A stretch of 64,000 bases of DNA from Flavobacterium jejuense. GTDB lineage: Bacteria > Bacteroidota > Bacteroidia > Flavobacteriales > Flavobacteriaceae. The notes below the pieces were generated by a model that was not told where the DNA came from, did not search any database, and saw nothing but the letters and a program-made list of their open reading frames with translations. This document shows positions 8,387 through 15,887 of the stretch, piece after piece (the first letter of the stretch is position 1; each line of letters begins with the position of its first letter). The translations under genes were made by a program, and so were the position numbers. The stretch lies in assembly GCF_006491595.2 (NCBI RefSeq), contig NZ_VEVQ02000007.1:62001-126000 (forward strand), read 5' to 3'.

Positions 8387-8734
8387 ATGTATGATGACCA
8401 TTATACACGTTTAAACCAATATAGAAGTTTGTGGATATTAGTCTTTTTTGATTTACCAACCGAAACCCGAAAGGAACGCAAGATAGCTGCTGGCTTTCGA
8501 AAGAAATTGCTAGACGATGGTTTTACGATGTTTCAATTTTCTATTTATATGCGTTTTTGTGCGAGTAGAGAGAATGCAGAAGTACATTCCAAAAGAATTA
8601 AAAACAGCTTACCCGAACACGGCAAAATAGGAGTAATGCAAATAACCGACAAACAATTTGGGATGATGGAATTATTTTATGGTAAAAAACCTGTAGAAAC
8701 CGAAAAACCTTCTCAGCAATTAGAACTTTTTTAG
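8387..8734 (+). CDS. cas2: CRISPR-associated protein Cas2
   Basis: 115-residue Cas2, the dimeric bridge of the Cas1-Cas2 integration complex. The ferredoxin-like fold is recognisable from WILVFFDLPTETRKERK (Asp at the end of beta-1) and the FQFSIYMRFC strand. The C-terminus ends in a polar tail (EKPSQQLELF). The array begins 117 bp downstream on the same side. Separation from cas1 by a 384-bp repeat-bearing gap means it may rely on read-through or on its own promoter, which I could not place. Confidence 0.95.
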   Translation: MYDDHYTRLNQYRSLWILVFFDLPTETRKERKIAAGFRKKLLDDGFTMFQFSIYMRFCASRENAEVHSKRIKNSLPEHGKIGVMQITDKQFGMMELFYGKKPVETEKPSQQLELF

Positions 8735-8851
8735 TGGGCTAGTATTTAAAAAATGTACTATGCTACTTGAAACCAATGACTTAAAGTGCTGTTTTTTATT
8801 TTCTAGCCAATACCATAACTCACAACATATCAGATTTTTAGGGCTTGATAT
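8735..8851 (-). other. Array end next to cas2, with a repeat remnant
   Basis: CTCACAAC at 8819-8826 matches the last bases of the repeat as read on the plus strand (TTCACAAC), followed by 25 nt before the first intact repeat. This looks like a degenerate terminal repeat plus a shortened spacer. Decay at this side agrees with it being the end transcribed last, given the minus-strand direction inferred from the tracrRNA. Confidence 0.4.
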
Positions 8852-11800
8852 GTTGAGAATCATTAGTAAAAATACAATTTTGAAAGCAATTCACAACAGG
8901 ATATGACTTCCTATTGCTTTTAGTCCGGTTGAGAATCATTAGTAAAAATACAATTTTGAAAGCAATTCACAACATATACACGAAGAGACGCGCAAAACTT
9001 CTGGTTGAGAATCATTAGTAAAAATACAATTTTGAAAGCAATTCACAACCATGTAGTTTATTGTCTGTTCGTTTACCCAGTTGAGAATCATTAGTAAAAA
9101 TACAATTTTGAAAGCAATTCACAACATTATTGCGTTGTTCCTTTCATGCCCCTCAGTTGAGAATCATTAGTAAAAATACAATTTTGAAAGCAATTCACAA
9201 CTACGCCACCGCTCTAAGAATCTTCTTACCGGTTGAGAATCATTAGTAAAAATACAATTTTGAAAGCAATTCACAACTGTTAATGTCACGAAGATTCCAT
9301 CTTTATTGTTGAGAATCATTAGTAAAAATACAATTTTGAAAGCAATTCACAACGGGTGGGGGGCGCACAAACAGCCCCTCCCCGTTGAGAATCATTAGTA
9401 AAAATACAATTTTGAAAGCAATTCACAACTTCGTGCCCTTCAATTGTTTTATCAATTAAGTTGAGAATCATTAGTAAAAATACAATTTTGAAAGCAATTC
9501 ACAACTAACTGGATGAACACAGAATGGATTGACGGGTTGAGAATCATTAGTAAAAATACAATTTTGAAAGCAATTCACAACTGTTCTTCTGTTAAGTTTG
9601 TTTTTGCTTTTGTTGAGAATCATTAGTAAAAATACAATTTTGAAAGCAATTCACAACTAGTTTTGTTTTTTTATAGCAATATCAATAGTTGAGAATCATT
9701 AGTAAAAATACAATTTTGAAAGCAATTCACAACTATTACACAAATCATCTTTTGATATTCTTTGTTGAGAATCATTAGTAAAAATACAATTTTGAAAGCA
9801 ATTCACAACTAGCTTCCTTAATCGGCGCTAATACATTAGGTTGAGAATCATTAGTAAAAATACAATTTTGAAAGCAATTCACAACAATATAAGCTTTTGT
9901 CCTTAAGTTTGTGCGTTGAGAATCATTAGTAAAAATACAATTTTGAAAGCAATTCACAACATACCACCACAACGATAGGAAGTGAAACTTGTTGAGAATC
10001 ATTAGTAAAAATACAATTTTGAAAGCAATTCACAACTGTTGTTATTACCAAATTTCTAAACCACCAGTTGAGAATCATTAGTAAAAATACAATTTTGAAA
10101 GCAATTCACAACATACCACTACAACAATAGGAAGTGAAACTTGTTGAGAATCATTAGTAAAAATACAATTTTGAAAGCAATTCACAACTGTTTGGCTCAC
10201 ATCTTCTTATTGAACAACGTTGAGAATCATTAGTAAAAATACAATTTTGAAAGCAATTCACAACACAAAAAAATGCATGATATTTGATAATATAGTTGAG
10301 AATCATTAGTAAAAATACAATTTTGAAAGCAATTCACAACTAATCGGAATTTACGATTTCAATTCCTGTAGTTGAGAATCATTAGTAAAAATACAATTTT
10401 GAAAGCAATTCACAACAAGATTTTGGCACATCTAAAGAAGCTGTAGTTGAGAATCATTAGTAAAAATACAATTTTGAAAGCAATTCACAACCATTTCCTG
10501 ATTAACTGCAATTTCTTTGTTGTTGAGAATCATTAGTAAAAATACAATTTTGAAAGCAATTCACAACAGTATACTCAAACATTTTATCATCAAGCTTGTT
10601 GAGAATCATTAGTAAAAATACAATTTTGAAAGCAATTCACAACTGATGAAATAAGGCCCCAACAATCATATTCGTTGAGAATCATTAGTAAAAATACAAT
10701 TTTGAAAGCAATTCACAACATTATGAATGGTACTATAGAAATTTTTGGGGTTGAGAATCATTAGTAAAAATACAATTTTGAAAGCAATTCACAACTTATG
10801 TTCATTTGTCGTATTGTTAAACAAAGTTGAGAATCATTAGTAAAAATACAATTTTGAAAGCAATTCACAACTCTGTTTTCGTCACATACTTTACCATATA
10901 AGTTGAGAATCATTAGTAAAAATACAATTTTGAAAGCAATTCACAACGACAGCGCATTTAATAAACTTATAGATGTAGTTGAGAATCATTAGTAAAAATA
11001 CAATTTTGAAAGCAATTCACAACTGAATTTTGAAACTCCTTTAAACTCTCAAGGTTGAGAATCATTAGTAAAAATACAATTTTGAAAGCAATTCACAACT
11101 TTAACGGGCAAGCCCTTTTTTTTTATTTTGTTGAGAATCATTAGTAAAAATACAATTTTGAAAGCAATTCACAACATATCAGTAAAGCTAATTCAATTCG
11201 TTTCGGTTGAGAATCATTAGTAAAAATACAATTTTGAAAGCAATTCACAACTCAAAACCATAGCATTCTATCAAATCATTAGTTGAGAATCATTAGTAAA
11301 AATACAATTTTGAAAGCAATTCACAACTATATCTAAAATGTCTGAACATGATGGACAGTTGAGAATCATTAGTAAAAATACAATTTTGAAAGCAATTCAC
11401 AACAAGAAAGAATCATGAATGGATTGACCGGTGGTTGAGAATCATTAGTAAAAATACAATTTTGAAAGCAATTCACAACAAGCGTATATGTGCAATGAAA
11501 ACGCTAAACGTTGAGAATCATTAGTAAAAATACAATTTTGAAAGCAATTCACAACAAGATTTAAACGACCCTAGAGGATGGATAGTTGAGAATCATTAGT
11601 AAAAATACAATTTTGAAAGCAATTCACAACATATCAGAATTCATGAAATATTTTTTTTCTGTTGAGAATCATTAGTAAAAATACAATTTTGAAAGCAATT
11701 CACAACTCTAAATACCCTTTTCCTATTCCCGCACTTGTTGAGAATCATTAGTAAAAATACAATTTTGAAAGCAATTCACAACAAAGTATTACACAAATAC

Positions 11801-12010
11801 TTTGGAACTTAAGTTGAGAATCATTAGTAAAAATACAATTTTGAAAGCAATTCACAACAACGGCTTTGTAAGAGCTTGAATTGATCCAGTTGAGAATCAT
11901 TAGTAAAAATACAATTTTGAAAGCAATTCACAACCAGAATACGCAAATAGCATTGGTTCTGGAGGTTGAGAATCATTAGTAAAAATACAATTTTGAAAGC
12001 AATTCACAAC
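8852..12010 (-). CRISPR. Type II-C CRISPR array, 42 repeats and 41 spacers
   Basis: Forty-two 46-bp repeats that look identical at every copy checked (plus strand start GTTGAGAATCATTAGTAAAA, end AAAGCAATTCACAAC) alternate with spacers of 30 nt; only 9886-9914, 10417-10445 and 11556-11584 are 29 nt. The tracrRNA anti-repeat equals the plus-strand sense of the repeat, so crRNA is the minus strand, starting GTTGTGAATTGCTTTCAAAA. Each minus-strand repeat contains TTG, 19 nt, TATTTTTA, close to a Bacteroidota promoter, as in other II-C arrays that are transcribed from within their repeats. Spacers at 9961-9990 and 10113-10142 are near twins. Transcription would run towards cas2, convergent with the cas operon. 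Confidence 0.97.
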
Positions 12011-12137
12011 TGAAAAAAAGTAGTGAAAATTGAAATATAATTTCATATTTTGAAACATTTAAAAATTAATCTGGTTTTATTTATAAATCATAATTAAATT
12101 ATTACTAATTTAATGTTTCAATTTAAACAAGTAAATA

Positions 12138-12623
12138 ATGACAACAGAAGAACATTTAAACAAAATTATTTCAGTAGCTAAAGATTTTGATACAACATTT
12201 GAGCAAAACAATTTGAGAAGAGCAAAATGGGCAGATTCTTTTATGATAATACAAAATACTTTGGTAAACATAGTTAATTCAATGACAAGCAATATTGAAT
12301 TTTTTAAAAGTAACTTATATGTAGTTGGTATTGTAGATAGTAAATCTGATATTAATTGTAATTCTGCAATATTTGTAAAAAGTGGTAATACAAGATTAGA
12401 TAATGAAAGACATGAAAAAGGTTTTCAAATTCACTTTGCACCATCAGAAAATGGAAGGTTATTATGCTATGCCTATGGATTTAATGTTCCGCAAGATAGT
12501 GATCCTAAATTATTTAAAATTGCAATATTAGAACCAGATGAAATAATACAAAATAAAATACATGAACTTTTCTACGAAGCTTTTGAGAAAGTTAAAGAAA
12601 CATCTATTCTATTTCAACGATAA
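12138..12623 (+). CDS. Hypothetical protein, 161 aa
   Basis: I do not recognise this protein. It starts 127 bp beyond the last CRISPR repeat. No signal peptide or membrane segment is visible; it reads as a soluble alpha/beta protein with a helical N-terminus (MTTEEHLNKIISVAKDFD) and a central stretch with aromatic and hydrophobic strands (FQIHFAPSENGRLLCYAYGF at about 96-115). A hairpin terminator follows the stop directly. Codon use and AT content look like the neighbours. It lies between the active array and a fossil CRISPR unit, so it may have been inserted into an older, longer array. Confidence 0.7.
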   Translation: MTTEEHLNKIISVAKDFDTTFEQNNLRRAKWADSFMIIQNTLVNIVNSMTSNIEFFKSNLYVVGIVDSKSDINCNSAIFVKSGNTRLDNERHEKGFQIHFAPSENGRLLCYAYGFNVPQDSDPKLFKIAILEPDEIIQNKIHELFYEAFEKVKETSILFQR

Positions 12624-12656
12624 AAAAAGCTACCTCAAAGGGTGGCTTTAGTTTTT
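12622..12656. terminator. Bidirectional hairpin terminator
   Basis: AAAGCTACC, loop TCAAAG and GGTGGCTTT with a T-rich tail on the plus strand (AGTTTTT) and a longer T run on the minus strand. It separates two convergent small genes and can serve both. Confidence 0.75.
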
Positions 12657-12840
12657 AATTAATTTCAAAGTATCCGTTTATATCATATGTTATTGACAAA
12701 CTTAATTCTTCTTCAAGTTCTTCAAATTCATAAGCACTTGCCCAAATATTCCATATTGCATAATAAGAAGAGTCATCTATCCTAAATTGTAAAATGTTTG
12801 CATCTATTGTTGTTCTAGGTGTGAAAGTTAAAGTGGTCAT
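12655..12840 (-). CDS. Small hypothetical protein, 61 aa
   Basis: An acidic 61-residue open frame starting MTTLTFTPRTTID and containing EFEELEEELSLS. No family is recognised and no membrane segment is visible. Support comes from an ATG start, convergent placement against the upstream gene and a shared hairpin terminator right after its stop. A chance frame cannot be excluded at this length. Confidence 0.45.
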   Translation of the reverse strand: MTTLTFTPRTTIDANILQFRIDDSSYYAIWNIWASAYEFEELEEELSLSITYDINGYFEIN

Positions 12841-12929
12841 AATGTCTGTTTTTAAATATTATTATAAGGCAATATTGGGTTGACAATTTGTAAGTATCAA
12901 GAAAATATCTGAAAAATATTTAAAAATGT

Positions 12930-12937
12930 TATATTTG
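12930..12937 (+). promoter_or_regulatory. -7 box (TATATTTG) for the proline-rich small gene
   Basis: TATATTTG matches the Bacteroidota TAnnTTTG box exactly and ends 23 nt before the ATG at 12961. No TTG is found at 19 nt upstream, so only the -7 element is clear. Confidence 0.5.
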
Positions 12938-12960
12938 AATAACCAATTAAATATTTAAAA

Positions 12961-13119
12961 ATGAATATGAAATTTACAAATGGAGATCCAAAACCAAAAC
13001 AAAGTCCGCCACCTCCAAAACAAAGTCCGCCACCTCCAAGACCAAACAGAGGTAGTCCGTCAGCTCCTTCATATAATCCAGGAAAAGGAGTTCCAAGAGT
13101 TCCAAATCCTAAAAAATAA
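12961..13119 (+). CDS. Proline-rich small protein, 52 aa
   Basis: A 52-residue frame not easily seen by length-based gene finding. It begins MNMKFTNGDPKPKQSPPPP, repeats the KQSPPPP unit twice and continues with S, P, N, G and R, ending VPRVPNPKK. It is basic, disordered-looking and lacks a signal peptide. A good -7 box lies 24 nt upstream, which supports expression. It overlaps the end of the convergent gene at 13109-13609 by 11 nt. Function unknown; the composition would fit a ligand for a small binding module, but that is speculation. Confidence 0.6.
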   Translation: MNMKFTNGDPKPKQSPPPPKQSPPPPRPNRGSPSAPSYNPGKGVPRVPNPKK

Positions 13120-13609
13120 AACATACATGTAAGATGAATATGATCAATCCAGAAATCATGAATCCAATACTAAAGTTATTAAATTTAATAGTAAAACGAT
13201 TAAATTTTTCTGCTTTTGATTCATATTCTTCTATGTTAATATTTCTCAAATTATAAAAACTAATTATTTCTTCTTTTGAACACTTTTCATCATGTTCATC
13301 GTCTAATTGACTTAAAAGTGAACAATAATCTTCATGATGCGTTCTAGAAGCTAGCCATTGAGAAATAAAATTTGATATAATCGAAATAACAAGTAATGCA
13401 GCAGATAATTTCAACCACCCTGAAATAACAATATTTTTATCTATTAGATATTTTCCAAGTTCACTGCATGAATATATACCAGCTCCAGAAATTGATATAA
13501 TTAAAAGATCCATCCTCTGGTTACTATAAAATAATGAATCCCAAACCAATTTTTTTCTTTCTTCTAAAATAGACCTTTCTCTATCTGTTAGTTTTTTGTT
13601 ATTTTTCAT
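13109..13609 (-). CDS. Membrane protein of unknown function, 166 aa
   Basis: Three hydrophobic segments are visible: about residues 33-50 (LLIISISGAGIY), 66-88 (LKLSAALLVISIISNFISQW) and 146-165 (FSIGFMISGLIIFILHVCFI). A charged N-terminus (MKNNKKLTDRERSILEERKK) and a polar middle with HHEDYCSLLSQLDDEHDEK lie between. The topology of two close helices, a soluble segment and a third helix resembles small SLATT-like effectors, but I cannot confirm that family. It converges on the proline-rich small gene, whose stop codon it overlaps. Confidence 0.65.
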   Translation of the reverse strand: MKNNKKLTDRERSILEERKKLVWDSLFYSNQRMDLLIISISGAGIYSCSELGKYLIDKNIVISGWLKLSAALLVISIISNFISQWLASRTHHEDYCSLLSQLDDEHDEKCSKEEIISFYNLRNINIEEYESKAEKFNRFTIKFNNFSIGFMISGLIIFILHVCFIF

Positions 13610-13751
13610 AATACTTTAAATATTATTTAAACAAATGTAATTAATCAATTCTTAAAAATTCCAAAACGAAAGTTTTTCTTTTACATTTAGAATTGGTTTG
13701 TTATATATGACTTGATTAGCTTGTAATCAAATGAATACTATCAAATGAGAT

Positions 13752-13825
13752 AAAGCAATTCATAACTTAGAAGCAACAACGATGTTAATGTTTATTGTTG
13801 AGAATCATTAGTAAAAATACAATTT
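13752..13825. CRISPR. Fossil CRISPR unit: half repeat, 30-nt spacer, half repeat
   Basis: AAAGCAATTCATAAC at 13752-13766 matches the last 15 bases of the array repeat with one change. Exactly 30 nt later, the usual spacer length, GTTGAGAATCATTAGTAAAA plus ATACAATTT at 13797-13825 matches the first 29 bases of the repeat perfectly. The 5' half of the left repeat and the 3' half of the right one are degraded or replaced. The order and spacing are those of a real array unit in the same orientation as the main array, 1.74 kb away. Confidence 0.85.
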
Positions 13826-13833
13826 CTCAAAAC

Positions 13834-13868
13834 CATAAAAAAAGCATTCTTTTTAAAGAACGCTTTTC
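13834..13868 (-). terminator. Hairpin terminator for the 47-aa gene
   Basis: On the minus strand AAAGCGTTCTTT and AAAGAATGCTTT form a 12-bp stem (one mismatch) with a long T run. It lies 26 nt beyond the stop of the small minus-strand gene and next to the fossil repeat. Confidence 0.75.
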
Positions 13869-13893
13869 TCATTTACTAAAAGTAAATTATTTT

Positions 13894-14037
13894 CTAGTGT
13901 TTACTCTGTTGTTTTTTAATCGTTTTTTTATCGATATCAAACGTATTAGTTTCTTGATCTACATTCCCAGTTGGATTAGTGGGATTGGTCTGTTTTTTTG
14001 TGATTTTAAATTTCTTTGAATCTCTAATAATTCCCAT
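13894..14037 (-). CDS. Small hypothetical protein, 47 aa
   Basis: A 47-residue basic protein beginning MGIIRDSKKFKITKKQTNPT and ending IKKQQSKH. It is hydrophilic, with no signal or membrane segment. Evidence for a real gene is the ATG start, codon use like the neighbours, and a strong terminator just beyond the stop on the same strand. The longer plus-strand frame over the same DNA starts inside the CRISPR relic and is less credible. No family is recognised. Confidence 0.55.
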   Translation of the reverse strand: MGIIRDSKKFKITKKQTNPTNPTGNVDQETNTFDIDKKTIKKQQSKH

Positions 14038-14228
14038 GATAGTTGTTTTTTAATGTTCATCCATAAGGTAAAAAAATAAAATTCAAATGCTCTTAAAGCT
14101 ATCTTAAAAGTCTCTTAAAATGGGAAATATAAAAAGGAAGTACAACAAGTAAAAAAAGAATAAATGTTATTTTCAATTGAAAGCCACTGCCAATACTAAA
14201 AACATCTCCTCTTTCTTCTTTCCTCTTG
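14038..14228. other. Intergenic stretch without recognised gene
   Basis: AT-rich DNA with the short direct repeat CTTAAAAG/CTCTTAAA around 14090-14120. I see no gene, promoter box or strong hairpin. Confidence 0.5.
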
Positions 14229-14756
14229 TTACCCCATCTTCTGAAACAAATCCCAAATCACAATGCCAGCACTTACAGAAATATTCAAGGAGTGCTTGCT
14301 ACCCAGTTGTGGAATTTCGATCACACCATCGCTTAGGTTAATCGCTTCTTGAGCAACCCCTTTTACTTCGTTACCGAAAATTAAAGCGTATTTTTCATTG
14401 GGTTGCACCTTAAAATCATTTAGCATGATGGAGTTTTCCGTTTGTTCTATGGAAAATATATTGACTTTTTCTTCTTTCAATTGGGCAATTACTTCCAAAA
14501 CATCTTTTGCATATTCCCACGTAACGGTATCGGTTGCACCCAAAGCGGTTTTGTGAATTTCTTTGTTAGGAGGCACAGCAGTAATGCCACACAAATAGAT
14601 TTTCTCAATCAAAAAAGCATCACTGGTTCTAAAAACCGAACCAATATTGTGTAAACTTCTAATGTCGTCTAAAACAACGATAATAGGTGTTTTTTCAGCT
14701 TCTTTGAATTCGTCTTTATTCAATCGGTCCAGTTCTGCGTTGGCTAATTTTCTCAT
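14229..14756 (-). CDS. SpoU-family RNA 2'-O-methyltransferase
   Basis: A 175-residue SPOUT-class enzyme that transfers a methyl group from S-adenosylmethionine to a ribose of tRNA or rRNA. Visible motifs: IRSLHNIGSVFRTSDAF (motif 1), ALIFGNEVKGV (motif 2) and LNISVSAGIVIW (motif 3), which form the trefoil knot. The start MRKLANAELDRL at 14756 is chosen over an upstream ATG because the extra 30 residues are encoded by a low-complexity minisatellite and the family begins here. No N-terminal substrate-binding domain is present, so the target base is not predictable. Confidence 0.9.
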   Translation of the reverse strand: MRKLANAELDRLNKDEFKEAEKTPIIVVLDDIRSLHNIGSVFRTSDAFLIEKIYLCGITAVPPNKEIHKTALGATDTVTWEYAKDVLEVIAQLKEEKVNIFSIEQTENSIMLNDFKVQPNEKYALIFGNEVKGVAQEAINLSDGVIEIPQLGSKHSLNISVSAGIVIWDLFQKMG

Positions 14757-14774
14757 GAGGCAAAGATAAAATAA

Positions 14775-14890
14775 TGTGTCGATTAGGCAATGTGTCGATT
14801 GGTAAATGTGGCAATGTGGCAATGAGGCAATGAGATAATGAGGCAATGAGGCAATATGTCAATGAGACGATGGGGAAATGAGTTAATCTT
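14775..14890. repeat. GGCAATGAG-type minisatellite
   Basis: Imperfect tandem 9-11-bp units around GGCAATGAG and GGCAATGTG, with TGTCGATTAG variants. A short version recurs at 15767-15800, so the TPR lipoprotein gene lies between two patches of the same repeat type. Confidence 0.7.
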
Positions 14891-14971
14891 TCAATCAAAA
14901 AAACAATCATTAACAAGTAAATAACACAAACTGCTTTTTCAAATTTCTATATTGCTTAAAAATTTATTTTC

Positions 14972-15763
14972 ATGAAGTATATCTATTTATGTCTGGTTTT
15001 TCTTAGTAGTATAAGTTGTGCTCAAAATTCAACAGCTAACCAAGAAGTGAAAAAAACACAGGAAGCTATTATTGAAGAATTTGCTACGAATTGTGCGCAC
15101 AAATACAATTATAATTTACCCGAGTGGCAAGAATGTTTGGATAGAGGATTGGAAAAGGATAGCACTATTGCCTATTTATGGCAACAAAAAGCCATGCCCT
15201 TATTCAAGGCGAGAAAGTATGAAGCGGGAATGGTATTCATTGACAAAGCGGTACAATATGATTCTAAAAGGTATTTGGATTACAGAGCTTTTATCAAATG
15301 TATTTTTGCTAAGACCTATAAGGATGCTATAGTAGACTTTAAAAAGTGTATCGCTTTATACGGGAATAATTATGTGATGGATCATACCTATCAATTTCAT
15401 ATTGCACTGAGTTATTTGCAACTAAACGAATTTAAAAAAGCAGAACAAATTTTCAAAAAGGACACGGATGAACAAGCTCAAAAATTTGGGGAAGCTCATT
15501 ATTTGGATTTGTTTTATTACGGAATTTCTTTGTACGAACAAAAAAAATGGAAGGAAGCCATTGCTGTTTTTGATCAATCCTTAGCGCAATATCCCGAGTT
15601 TTCAGATGTGAAATACTACAAAGCCATTTGTTTAGCCCGTGAAGGAAAGTCGGACGCATCAAAAGTGTTATTTGAAGAAGCTAAAAAGGATTTGGCAACT
15701 GGTTATACCATTAATGAAGACCAAATTTTTTACGAAACCTATCCGTACCAAATTAAAAAATAA
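14972..15763 (+). CDS. TPR-repeat lipoprotein
   Basis: A 263-residue protein with a lipoprotein signal: MKYIYLCLVFLSSISC, lipidation expected at Cys16. The rest holds tetratricopeptide repeats, recognisable in YLWQQKAMPLFKARKYEAGM, the helix pair near AYKDAIVDFKKCIALYGNNY, and KKWKEAIAVFDQSLAQYPEF with KYYKAICLAREGKSDAS. It likely sits in the periplasm or at the outer membrane as a scaffold. No catalytic domain is seen. It is a single gene between SpoU and mutS, flanked by minisatellite patches, and no specific role is implied by the neighbours. Confidence 0.75.
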   Translation: MKYIYLCLVFLSSISCAQNSTANQEVKKTQEAIIEEFATNCAHKYNYNLPEWQECLDRGLEKDSTIAYLWQQKAMPLFKARKYEAGMVFIDKAVQYDSKRYLDYRAFIKCIFAKTYKDAIVDFKKCIALYGNNYVMDHTYQFHIALSYLQLNEFKKAEQIFKKDTDEQAQKFGEAHYLDLFYYGISLYEQKKWKEAIAVFDQSLAQYPEFSDVKYYKAICLAREGKSDASKVLFEEAKKDLATGYTINEDQIFYETYPYQIKK

Positions 15764-15887
15764 AATAATGTGCCAATGAGGCGATGAGGCAATGAGTCAA
15801 TTTTTCAATCCTTCAATCTTTAAATGCATCACTTGATTTTGCCATTGAAATTCGTAACTTCGCAACCATTCACTAAAAAGACATATT

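Noticed and set aside
9775..10002. 75-aa frame on the minus strand
   Set aside because: It lies wholly inside the CRISPR array and reads repeats and spacers.
8852..12010. Plus-strand transcription of the array from a leader next to cas2
   Set aside because: The tracrRNA anti-repeat has the plus-strand sense and so can only pair with minus-strand crRNA.
12897..13124. 75-aa glycine-rich minus-strand frame
   Set aside because: It is the antisense of the proline-rich gene, whose promoter and codon pattern support the plus strand.
13795..14019. 74-aa plus-strand frame starting in the CRISPR relic
   Set aside because: Start codon lies across the relic repeat; the opposite strand has a better small gene with a terminator.
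14757..14846. Longer N-terminus for the SpoU methyltransferase
   Set aside because: Encoded by a minisatellite and unlike the family start.
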